Source: Candidatus Pantoea varia
GTDB lineage: Bacteria; Pseudomonadota; Gammaproteobacteria; Enterobacterales; Enterobacteriaceae
Direction of reading: 5' to 3'
Assembly: GCF_900115075.1 (NCBI RefSeq)
Contig: NZ_FOVG01000001.1
Location: 1,488,001-1,552,000, forward strand
DNA: 64,000 bases
In this document: positions 10,083 to 18,062 of the stretch, piece by piece
Layout: each line of letters starts with the position of its first letter
Position numbering within the stretch: the first letter of the stretch is position 1
Notes under the pieces: model-generated
The model's database searches: none
Told to the model about the DNA's origin: nothing
What the model saw: only the letters and a program-made list of their open reading frames with translations
Made by a program: the position numbers and the translations under genes

Positions 10083-11090
10083 TCAGCCACGCTCCTGAAG
10101 CAGTGCGGCGATCTCATCAATACCAAAACGCACCGGATCCGTTGCCGGTAAGCCAAATTCAGCGCTGATTTCGGCGCACCAGGCGAGCGCCTCTTCTTCA
10201 CTGTAATTGGAGGTGTTGATAGCAAAGCCAGCAAGCTGAACGGACTCACTGGTCACCTGCGCGGCTCGCAGATTGGCTTCAACGCATGCCTGCAGGCTGA
10301 CCATGGGCTGGTGGGGCAAATGACGCATATGGGGGCGTCCCATTTCATGACACATGACCAGCCAGTGCGGCTGCGCGCCGTGCATCAGCCCCATACTCAC
10401 GCCCGCATAAGAGGGATGAAACAAGGATCCCTGACCTTCGACGATGTCCCAGTGGTCATCATCATTTGCCGGTGAGAGCGCTTCTGCGGCACCGGCAATA
10501 AAGTCAGCGATGACCGCATCCACAGCGATGCCCTCCCCTGCGACCAGAATGCCGGTCTGCCCCGTGGCACGAAAATCAGCTTTCATGCCGCGCGCACGCA
10601 TCGCTGCTTCCAGCGCCAGAGAGGTATACATCTTGCCTACTGAGCAGTCCGTACCCACGGTCAGTATCCGCTTGCCTGAACGCTTCTTACCGCTACCTAC
10701 GCTTAGCGCTGGACGCATATGACGCAGGTCGAACAGCTCAACCCCCGAAGACTGTGCAAGCGTCACCAGTTCCGGTTCGTCCACCAGTCGGTGGTGCAGA
10801 CCACTCGCAACATTCATGCCTGCTTTAATGGCACTTTTAATCGTTTCCAGCCAGTGCGCTGGCAGATAGCCCCCGGCATTGGCAGTGCCCAGCACCAGCG
10901 TTTTCGCGCCGCGTGCTTTGGCGCTGGTAATATCCAGTTCATCCAGACCCAGACTGACCGTGCAGCCCGGCAATTTAATTTCACCAACGCACTGCTCCGG
11001 CCGCCAGATATGAATGCCGCGCGCCGTTTTTGCCGCAAGCGGATCGGTAACATCGCCAAGAAAGAGTAAATAGGGTTGTGGGATTAGCAT
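10083..11090 (-). CDS. dgcN: DUF1611 protein, DgcN-like (D-glutamate N-acetyltransferase candidate)
   Basis: The protein is 335 residues from ATG at 11090, the start that begins the conserved MLIPQPYLLFLGDVTDPLA region. It has a DUF1611 N-terminal Rossmann-like half (about 1-140) and a C-terminal P-loop-like half with TVGTDCSVGKM near residue 155, which resembles a Walker A motif. The family includes DgcN, reported in marine Proteobacteria to acetylate D-Glu to N-acetyl-D-Glu, which DgcA then racemises. It is the first gene of the operon and is followed by the epimerase at a 1-bp gap. The acetyltransferase role is inferred from family and pairing, not from visible catalytic residues. Confidence 0.75.
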   Translation of the reverse strand: MLIPQPYLLFLGDVTDPLAAKTARGIHIWRPEQCVGEIKLPGCTVSLGLDELDITSAKARGAKTLVLGTANAGGYLPAHWLETIKSAIKAGMNVASGLHHRLVDEPELVTLAQSSGVELFDLRHMRPALSVGSGKKRSGKRILTVGTDCSVGKMYTSLALEAAMRARGMKADFRATGQTGILVAGEGIAVDAVIADFIAGAAEALSPANDDDHWDIVEGQGSLFHPSYAGVSMGLMHGAQPHWLVMCHEMGRPHMRHLPHQPMVSLQACVEANLRAAQVTSESVQLAGFAINTSNYSEEEALAWCAEISAEFGLPATDPVRFGIDEIAALLQERG

Positions 11091-11450
11091 GTTGTCTCTC
11101 GTTTCAGCCAAAAGATCAGGTTCTGAAACCACTATTTCATGCGTTCCGAAAGGTGACGAATGCTTGTTTAGCAGGAGGGTATAACGGCAGGTTATAGCCA
11201 GAGGGAATAGTGATAGTTGGTGGGTTTTTCGGGGGGTTTGGGACAGGGAATGGAGTAAAAGAAGGGGTGGGTCATAGGAAAAAGATTGTGTTCGGGCAAG
11301 GAGGGATGGATATGGGTAAGGGGAGGAAATGGCTTGCGGAGTAACTAACGCCGGGCCGCTGATGAGAGCATTTATGACGAATGCCAGCGACCCTGCCGGG
11401 TTATATCAAGGCAACAAAAAATCCGCTACCTGAAATACAGGATGTCGAAA
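11091..11450. other. Non-coding stretch upstream of the peptide operon
   Basis: These 360 bases separate the dgcN-like start from the ADP-ribosylglycohydrolase remnant. They must hold the operon promoter, but no clear -10/-35 pair was settled on. From about 11,190 to 11,340 the plus strand is strikingly G-rich and purine-biased, with many G-runs. No gene was seen here. Confidence 0.6.
11222..11248 (+). other. Potential G-quadruplex motif
   Basis: Four G-runs occur in a row: GGG (11222-11224), GGGGGG (11231-11236), GGG (11240-11242) and GGG (11246-11248), separated by loops of 6, 3 and 3 bases. This meets the usual G3+N1-7 rule for a G-quadruplex. It lies about 130-160 bp upstream of the dgcN-like start, on the template strand for that operon. 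Other G-runs (near 11,263 and 11,319) follow. Whether it folds in the cell is unknown. Confidence 0.5.
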
Positions 11451-12119
11451 TTAATCCGTTTCTTCCGGTGCGAGGTGAAACAGCTCTTCTGCCATCGAAA
11501 GGATTCTGTCTTTATCGACTATTTTATCAACCCATTCCTGAGGGATGCCTGACAAACCATACAATGCGCCCGCTAACTGGCCTGCGGTGGCTGCCACGCT
11601 GTCAGCGTCATCAGCAAGATTTGCCGCCAGCAAAATGGCATCTTTGAAATTGTCTGTATGCCAGACAGCCCATAAGGCGGCTTCCAGGGTGTCGATGACA
11701 TAACCAGAAGAGCGGATTTGATCACGATGCTTTTCTTTATATTCTCCGGCATTGATGATTAGAAGCCTTACCAGTAAAGACATCTTATGAGGCGCTAATG
11801 ATTCACTTTTCCCATAACCATTTAGCAGATAATGCAGAATAGTATTGAAGTATCTGCAGCTATCAATTGACTCTGGTGCACAATGTGTAGCTTCACTTTG
11901 AATGCTGGCATCACGCCAGCCATCAATAAATGACTTGCGTTTAAAGATTTCTGCTGGGGCGTGACAAATCAATGCAGAATTATTAATAAATAGTATTACC
12001 AGATCGTTTACAGTAGTTTTACACCTCCCAAAATTTATCCTTACCCACCAAACTAAAACCAATAACATAAAAACCCTGAAATAACTCAGAAAAAACACTC
12101 CCAACTCACGTTCAAGCAT
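11451..12119 (-). pseudogene. 5'-truncated ADP-ribosylglycohydrolase (Tri1/DraG-type) remnant
   Basis: The frame of 222 codons carries the second half of an ADP-ribosylglycohydrolase. From about residue 45 onward it follows the family ([14 protein letters not shown] in place of the usual GNGSLMRLAP, then TTH-like [17 protein letters not shown]), and it contains the diagnostic metal-binding end [20 protein letters not shown] with GALYG after it. The first 45 residues are hydrophobic filler unrelated to the family, and the N-terminal catalytic half (GDALG/TDDT region) is missing. It is therefore probably inactive. Full-length relatives reverse ADP-ribosylation, and Tri1 is the immunity protein for the T6SS/Rhs ADP-ribosyltransferase Tre1. 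Sitting downstream of the rhs-immunity pair, it looks like an orphan immunity gene left when an older toxin tip was replaced. Confidence 0.75.
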
Positions 12120-12779
12120 CTGAATTTACGCTTCACCGCAAGCACCAAGCTAGTAAATCTCATCCTTAATTTGTTTATCTAAAATCTCATTAATATTTTA
12201 CAACTCTCACAAGAGTTATGACATAAACTCCAGAAACTCACTGCTGTAAAATATAAACTTTGAATTCAATGAAACATTACAAACCTCGAAATGTCGAGAC
12301 GTTCAGCGCAGATTATAATTAGATTATTAGTTATAAATTCTTTTTGCAATCATCCTAACTGTTCATTTTTCATTAAAGGATGCCAGTTATGTCGCGGAAA
12401 AAATATTAATATTTCCTATAGCTCTGTGAACTTCACCATTATTATAAACACACTGGTGATGCTCACTCTTTATTTACTCAAGGCTTTTACCGATGTATCC
12501 AGCCCAAGATAACTTACCATTTTATGGAGATGTTTTAGGGTTTTCTATTAATAATTTAATTTCGCCTTTTATGGTAGAGACCATTTTTCTACCACTACCA
12601 CTTTCGATTAGTTCTGATATTACTATTTACTCCGTTAAACCAAAATAAAACCCATTATGACAACCAACCTCGAAAAATAAAATCAGAGCTTGATCCAATG
12701 ATTTTTTATCTTCTGGCTCAGATTAGCAGAGAAAATCATAGCCGGAAAGATCCCATAGAACTTTTCCGGCTTAAATTAA
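12120..12779. other. AT-rich stretch with possible gene debris downstream of the rhs immunity gene
   Basis: These 660 bases are much more AT-rich than the flanking genes and contain no intact gene that I can support. On the minus strand, 12722-12627 is open for 31 codons (ending NGFYFGLTE and TAA) and has protein-like composition; it could be the tail of a lost immunity gene. A rho-independent-type hairpin at 12740-12771 ends the SUKH gene. Rhs islands commonly accumulate displaced toxin and immunity fragments in this position. Confidence 0.5.
12740..12771 (-). terminator. Terminator-like hairpin after the SUKH immunity gene
   Basis: AGCCGGAAA (12740-12748) pairs perfectly with TTTCCGGCT (12763-12771) across a 14-base loop, starting 9 bases past the immunity stop codon. 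On the transcribed strand it is followed by a T-containing tract (ATGATTTTC). It probably ends the long T6SS/rhs transcript. Confidence 0.55.
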
Positions 12780-13232
12780 TCAAATTTCAATCTCGTAAAG
12801 ATTATTTATAAATTCATCAAAATTTAATGCTATTAAATTCATATTATCCATTCCTGGAATATCTCCATCATCAACTTCATTTTCGTGATCCCAGAAATAA
12901 ATCTCAGCGTTTTCACCATTAACACCGATTAGAATAAGATTACCACCGGGATCTTTAGCAATAGGGGCGTAGTTTTTAGGAATGCGGTTTTTATACTTAT
13001 TAAAGTACTCTATGAGACTTTCATTTTTTGAATCGCTGATTTCCAAAAATTTATCAACACTTGACCCATCTTCGCCATTAGCAAAGTCAAATCCGTCCGG
13101 TTGAGGATATCCACCATTGTATTTCTTTAAAAAATCTCTATAACTATCAGGTAGTTTAATGCTTAACTGTTTCTCCACATTAACTAAGTCCTGTTCGCTT
13201 ACCATATCTTTTGAGTCATGTATTTTTGTCAT
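12780..13232 (-). CDS. SUKH (SMI1/KNR4) family immunity protein for the Rhs nuclease
   Basis: This acidic 150-residue protein has the SUKH fold signature: an N-terminal helix (SEQDLVNVEKQLSIKLPDSY), then FLKKYNGGYPQPDGF, and a later strand region with YAPIAKDPGGNLILIGV and IYFWDHENEVDD. SUKH proteins are the commonest immunity partners of polymorphic nuclease toxins. It starts 4 bp after the rhs stop, exactly where the cognate immunity gene is expected, and shares the low GC of the rhs toxin tip. It should bind and block the WHH nuclease in the cytoplasm. There is no signal peptide, which fits a cytoplasmic DNase target. Confidence 0.9.
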   Translation of the reverse strand: MTKIHDSKDMVSEQDLVNVEKQLSIKLPDSYRDFLKKYNGGYPQPDGFDFANGEDGSSVDKFLEISDSKNESLIEYFNKYKNRIPKNYAPIAKDPGGNLILIGVNGENAEIYFWDHENEVDDGDIPGMDNMNLIALNFDEFINNLYEIEI

Positions 13233-13236
13233 AAAA

Positions 13237-16200
13237 TCACTTTCCCGTAGCTATGCCGCCAGTATGTTTTACAGCTGCGTGTATATCTGTTGGTATTAAC
13301 TGCATATAACCAGAATCCTGGTGATGGTGCCAAGTATAATCATCTGGTCTTGGATTACCTCTTCCAAATCCAGCAGCTTTATCCGCACGGGCAAAGTCAA
13401 TACCACGAGTTCTACCAAGTTCAATACGAACATTTTTTATCGAATATCTAGTAAAGTCAGGAAAACCAGCGTGATTAAACGGAACACTATGAGGGTATTT
13501 ATTTCTTATTTCAACAGGCAGACTTTCAATAGGGTACATCTTCCCTGAAAACTTACTATTTATTGGCATCCGACCATTAACTGACTTAACCATTTTGGAA
13601 GCTAAACTACATCTACTCAATCCCAGCGGGTCAACCCAACTTGTGGCATTGGGCGCAAACTCATACAAATTGATCCCGCCCGCCAGCCCTATCGGGTCCT
13701 GCTGAGTGAACCGTCCGCTGTCCGGGTCATAATAACGAAACAGATTGTAGTGCAGTCCGGTTTCCCGGTCCAGGTACTGGCCCTGCATACGCAGGTTCTG
13801 CTGAACAACTGGCATCCGCTGGCTGGACTCACGCAGCAGTTTGCCCCACGGGCTGTTGATCCCTTCCCAGGCTTTTTGCCCTGCACTGTCAGTCAGCAAC
13901 TCCGGCATCCCGTTGGCCGCATTATGGAACCAGTAAATCTCCGGGCTTTCAACACCATCAATACGGGCCAGCGGTTCATAGCTCTGGCTGTCGCTGTAAA
14001 CGTAGGTCAGCGGGATCCCGTCGTGGATTTCCTGCAGCAGCCGATAGCCTTCCCATACAAAGCGCGTCGTGACGGCGTTCCCAGACGGCCTGCCCTGTAA
14101 CAGCGGCTGGCTGGTTTTACTGATGCGGCGTCCCAGCGGATCGTAGCGAAAACTCACCTTAGTACGCGGCTTATTACGGTCACGCGGCTCGCTGATGACG
14201 TCCGTCAGGCGATGCTCACCATCGTAACGGTAGCGCCAGCGGGTCTGGCCGTCATCTTTCTCCGTGGTACGGCCATGGATATCGTACTGCCAGCGGATAC
14301 CGTTCAGTTCGGTGACACGGTTATGCATGACATGAGCGGCACTATGGCGATCCAGCGGGTTGCCTGCACCATCCCAGCGCCACTGTTCATTACCTGGTTG
14401 CGCACCGTCCTGTGACAACAGCCGGCCGGCGTTATCGTAGTTCCATAACGTCTGGCTGAACGGATTATCGTCGCGCTCTTCACGGATCAGGTTGTTACCG
14501 TAATCGAAGTCGCGGCGACGGGACCAGACGCGCGGCGCAGGACGCTGTGAGTCACCCTTAAACACGTCACGGCGGCGCAGCCTGCCTAACCGGTCATACT
14601 CACTGCGCATGGTCAGGCCGCCCTGCGTCCGGCTCAGTTCCCGGTGCAGCGTGTCACGGGTAAACTCGGTAACCGGCAGGTTGTCTAACGCGATGCTCAG
14701 TAAATGGCCGCTACCGTAATGAAGCTGCTTCAGGTTGCGACCATCCGGCAGGGTTAAGGCCGTGCAGTTGCCCAGCGCGTCATACTCCCACGCCAGTTCG
14801 CCCTGCTCCCCCTGCTCAGCAACGATGCGGCCCAGCGCATCATACCTGAAGGTGATCTCCTGCTCGGCCTGCTGGCTCCACTCAGTGTCAGACAGCGGCA
14901 GATGCTGCGACACTTTACCCAGCTGGCCGCCGCCACTGTAGTGATAGCGCGTCTGGCCTTCCGGCGTGATCCGCGCCAGCAGTTGTCCCGCACGGCTCCA
15001 GTGGTAGCGATGGGTGATGGACTGAGGATGTCCGGCGGCGAAGATACGTGATACCGTGCGGCCCGCCGCGTCATAGTCATATCGCGTAGCAACGCCATCC
15101 AGCCCGACCTGAGCCAGCAACAGAGAATCTGCGCCCCACTCGAACTGGTACTGCTCGCCGTTCTCGTTTTGCAGCGCCGTCAACCGGCCACGGCTGTCCC
15201 AGCGTCGTTGAACCGTCTCACCCTCTGCATTGCGGCTGGCGATGAGGCGCCCGACAGTGTCGTAACGGAACTCACTGCGTTTGCCGTCAGCCGATTCATA
15301 GGCCAGCGGCAGTCCGTTCTCACTCCAGTGCAACCGCTCTTCCCATCCTTCTGCACGTTCCAGCTGAAGAGGACGGCCTGCTGCGTCATAGTGATAACGG
15401 GTTTCTTCTCCATCCGGCGCGATGACAGAGCTGAGCCAGCCCAGGGGATGATAACGGTAGCGTGTGGTCAGCCCTGAACAGTCGGTTTCACGGATAACCT
15501 GACCGGCGTCGTTAAACTCCCGACGGTAGCTGTTACCTGCGGCGTCAATCTCCTCGACCACCAGCCCAGACTCATCCCGCTTGTAGATCGTGCGTTGTCC
15601 TAGCGCATCAACGACGCGCTCAAGGCCGTGATGGGGATCGTAATAGTATTTCGTAGTGGAACCGTCTGCTCCGGCAACCACCGTGGGCAGCGAACGGTGG
15701 GACAGCCACTGCACCGCCTGCACACCGCCGTCAGCATCTTTCTCTTCTACACGGTTACCCAGATCGTCATAGGTGAAGCTCACTGCGTTGCCCAGCGGAT
15801 CGATGCGACGCGTCAGGAGTTCGTTTTCATCCCACTCATAACGCCACTTCTCGCCCCGCTCATCAATGAAGCAGGTGATAAGGCCCGCGGCATTCCAGTG
15901 GTGTTCGCGCTGCTGACCGTCATAGGTCGACACGCGCGTAATGCCCTCCTCAAGATCGTAACGCATGTGGCAGCCATCACCGCTGTTAGTGCGGTTCTCA
16001 ACCACGCGCCAGTGATCCAGCTTCTGCCAGCGATATTCGCTTTCCAGCCCGCCGGGCAGCTGATGCCAGACCATTAACCCGTCATCGTTGTAACGGAAAC
16101 GGCGGGTAACCACACCTGCGGCATCGGTGACGCTGGCAAGCTGGCCCTGTTGATTGTAGGTCCAGCGCGTCAGTAGCCAGTGCTGATCGCCATCAAAATG

Positions 16201-17601
16201 GCTGGCTGATGTCGGGCGCCGCGCATGCTGTTTATCGTCGTAGTGCAGCGTAACGTCTATCGCCAGCGGCGCGTCATGAATACGCACCAGACGAGCCTGT
16301 TCATCCCAGCCCATCTCCAGCGCATTACCGTACTCGTCGCTCAGTGACGCCAGGCGCAGCACCTGCGGATCAGCGGCCGTGCGCCGGTAAAGACGCCATA
16401 CCGCACCGTCGTCATCGGCAATGGCGATATCGCCAGACTCATTGCGCCGCACCATCAACCCTTCGCTGATGCTGTAGAGCACCTCTTTTTCACCGGGAAC
16501 GTCAAAGCTCAGCTCGCGCCCGTTGTCATCAAACCAGGTCGCCCGATTCCCTTCCAGCGTGAGGTAACTGTCAAACACCGTGGCCCAGCCCTGACCGAAC
16601 AGGCCAGCGCGCTGAGTCAGGCTGTTATAGCTGCGCTGAAAACTGAGCGGGAAACGTCCGGGAAGGGAGAAATCACGCTCGGCATCATCATTAAGGACTT
16701 TGACGCCGGTCGCTGCATGAACCGGGAACAGTGACGAGAAGGCCGCGTTGATGGCCATGTCCGCCGCCATACCGCCCACGGCACCGGCCAGCGCGCAGGG
16801 CATGTTTTTGAGGATTTGACTGGGGCGACCACGGATGAGGGAAAGGCCGATCATCATCACAGCCAGACCAGGCACCTTGCCACTTTTGATCTCTCTGACC
16901 GTGACGGTTTCACCACCAATGATGACATTGGGGGAAACATCGTCACTCACAGTCGCATCACAGGTGGTTTTATCCTTTGCGCGCACCGCAGGCTGGCCAT
17001 TGATAAAGACGCTTTTTGATCCCTGCGCCAGATATTGCGGTGCACTGTGTTTTTCACAGGCCACTTTGTCCTGCTCCAGCGGAGAGGTGCCTGCATCGGC
17101 GGAGGCGACCGTGGGTTGCCACATTGCACTGCCAAACTGGCCCACCGCAGAGAGCAGCATGCCGCCATAGTCTGCAAAGCTTTTCGGGGATTGCGGTTCC
17201 GGTGGCGGTGTCTCACCGGGCGTGAGCATCCCGGCCGCGCGCACGGCTAACAGACCATTTACGTAAACGTTGTCTGAACCGCTGAATATCACACCGGCGG
17301 GTGACGGCGGGAATATCATGTTTCCCAGCCCATCCGCCGCTTTGCTAATCTCCTGTGACAGACCCACGGCATTGGCCAGTACACCGCCCAGAATACCGCT
17401 GAGCAGGCAACTGTTACCCACAGCGGCTACACTCGCCGCTGCCGCCCCTGTACCCAGCAGGGGCGCTGCCGAGACGATAGCAGCACCCACTGCGGCACCA
17501 ATGACGGCATAAGCCGCACCTTCCGCCACAATGCTGGTGATATCAGCAAAAATGCTGGAGTGAATGATCTCGTCGCCCACGCGGGCCGCAGGGTTATCCA
17601 T
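13237..17601 (-). CDS. rhs: Rhs-family T6SS effector: prePAAR/PAAR, YD-repeat shell and C-terminal WHH nuclease
   Basis: This is a 1454-residue polymorphic toxin. The extreme N-terminus has the prePAAR motif (AARVGDEIIH at residues 5-14), followed by hydrophobic segments (about 28-80) that an EagR chaperone would shield. Two PAAR-type blocks follow (NVYVNGLLAVRAAG near 110 and KSVFINGQPAVRAKD near 197), allowing docking on VgrG. YD/RHS repeats fill about residues 300-1300 and form the toxin cocoon. The core ends with YYDPDSGRFTQQDPIGL and the DPLGL self-cleavage motif. The last 126 residues (13,237-13,617) are the toxin, with FNHAGFPDF and WHHHQDSGYMQLIP then IHAAVKHTGG, matching the WHH branch of HNH/Endo VII nucleases. 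GC content drops sharply at the core/tip junction, showing tip exchange. Confidence 0.93.
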   Translation of the reverse strand: MDNPAARVGDEIIHSSIFADITSIVAEGAAYAVIGAAVGAAIVSAAPLLGTGAAAASVAAVGNSCLLSGILGGVLANAVGLSQEISKAADGLGNMIFPPSPAGVIFSGSDNVYVNGLLAVRAAGMLTPGETPPPEPQSPKSFADYGGMLLSAVGQFGSAMWQPTVASADAGTSPLEQDKVACEKHSAPQYLAQGSKSVFINGQPAVRAKDKTTCDATVSDDVSPNVIIGGETVTVREIKSGKVPGLAVMMIGLSLIRGRPSQILKNMPCALAGAVGGMAADMAINAAFSSLFPVHAATGVKVLNDDAERDFSLPGRFPLSFQRSYNSLTQRAGLFGQGWATVFDSYLTLEGNRATWFDDNGRELSFDVPGEKEVLYSISEGLMVRRNESGDIAIADDDGAVWRLYRRTAADPQVLRLASLSDEYGNALEMGWDEQARLVRIHDAPLAIDVTLHYDDKQHARRPTSASHFDGDQHWLLTRWTYNQQGQLASVTDAAGVVTRRFRYNDDGLMVWHQLPGGLESEYRWQKLDHWRVVENRTNSGDGCHMRYDLEEGITRVSTYDGQQREHHWNAAGLITCFIDERGEKWRYEWDENELLTRRIDPLGNAVSFTYDDLGNRVEEKDADGGVQAVQWLSHRSLPTVVAGADGSTTKYYYDPHHGLERVVDALGQRTIYKRDESGLVVEEIDAAGNSYRREFNDAGQVIRETDCSGLTTRYRYHPLGWLSSVIAPDGEETRYHYDAAGRPLQLERAEGWEERLHWSENGLPLAYESADGKRSEFRYDTVGRLIASRNAEGETVQRRWDSRGRLTALQNENGEQYQFEWGADSLLLAQVGLDGVATRYDYDAAGRTVSRIFAAGHPQSITHRYHWSRAGQLLARITPEGQTRYHYSGGGQLGKVSQHLPLSDTEWSQQAEQEITFRYDALGRIVAEQGEQGELAWEYDALGNCTALTLPDGRNLKQLHYGSGHLLSIALDNLPVTEFTRDTLHRELSRTQGGLTMRSEYDRLGRLRRRDVFKGDSQRPAPRVWSRRRDFDYGNNLIREERDDNPFSQTLWNYDNAGRLLSQDGAQPGNEQWRWDGAGNPLDRHSAAHVMHNRVTELNGIRWQYDIHGRTTEKDDGQTRWRYRYDGEHRLTDVISEPRDRNKPRTKVSFRYDPLGRRISKTSQPLLQGRPSGNAVTTRFVWEGYRLLQEIHDGIPLTYVYSDSQSYEPLARIDGVESPEIYWFHNAANGMPELLTDSAGQKAWEGINSPWGKLLRESSQRMPVVQQNLRMQGQYLDRETGLHYNLFRYYDPDSGRFTQQDPIGLAGGINLYEFAPNATSWVDPLGLSRCSLASKMVKSVNGRMPINSKFSGKMYPIESLPVEIRNKYPHSVPFNHAGFPDFTRYSIKNVRIELGRTRGIDFARADKAAGFGRGNPRPDDYTWHHHQDSGYMQLIPTDIHAAVKHTGGIATGK

Positions 17602-17604
17602 AAG

Positions 17605-18045
17605 TTATGCTTTCCGTGGATTGTTCAGAGTCAGGCTTTGTTTAAAAGCACTCCAGCACTGTCCGTCTTCTTCATTGAATGGGCGCATCGCGGAGAGCGT
17701 AAAAATCATAAAGATGTTCGAGTCAGGCACCTGTGTAGCCAGCTGTTTCTGCCACACGGTTTGCCCGTTACGGTCAAACAGGGTTTCAACTTCAATTGCC
17801 TGTAAGGTGTTATCCACACCGGCCATCACGCGAACAAATTCACTCTGCTGGATATGGCCCATCTGACTCCGCAACGTGTCCCACTGACGCTGGAACTCTT
17901 TTTCGGCATCACTGCCCTCAGCAATAACACCACGGCTCACGACCCAGGCCAGCCCACTGGCTTCGTCGCGGAGAATATTCATGGTGGTGTCCTGCCAGGC
18001 AGCAGGAAAAAGCGCAAAAGCGCCCTCATTGAATTGGTAATTCAT
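17605..18045 (-). CDS. eagR: EagR-type (DUF1795/DcrB-like) T6SS effector chaperone
   Basis: The 146-residue protein has the DUF1795/DcrB layout seen in Eag chaperones: short, no signal peptide, with an early ALFPAAWQDTTMNIL block and a later strand-rich half ending in MIFTLSAMRPFNEED. Eag proteins wrap the N-terminal transmembrane segments of prePAAR effectors and load them onto VgrG. It stands 3 bp upstream of the rhs gene, whose product has exactly the prePAAR motif and hydrophobic N-terminus that require such a chaperone. The assignment rests on length, motif pattern and this adjacency. Confidence 0.88.
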   Translation of the reverse strand: MNYQFNEGAFALFPAAWQDTTMNILRDEASGLAWVVSRGVIAEGSDAEKEFQRQWDTLRSQMGHIQQSEFVRVMAGVDNTLQAIEVETLFDRNGQTVWQKQLATQVPDSNIFMIFTLSAMRPFNEEDGQCWSAFKQSLTLNNPRKA

Positions 18046-18062
18046 ATTGGAGGTCCGTTTTA

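Noticed and set aside
12291-12512. 73-codon plus-strand open frame in the AT-rich gap
   Set aside because: Low-complexity hydrophobic product without a ribosome site; opposite strand to all neighbours.
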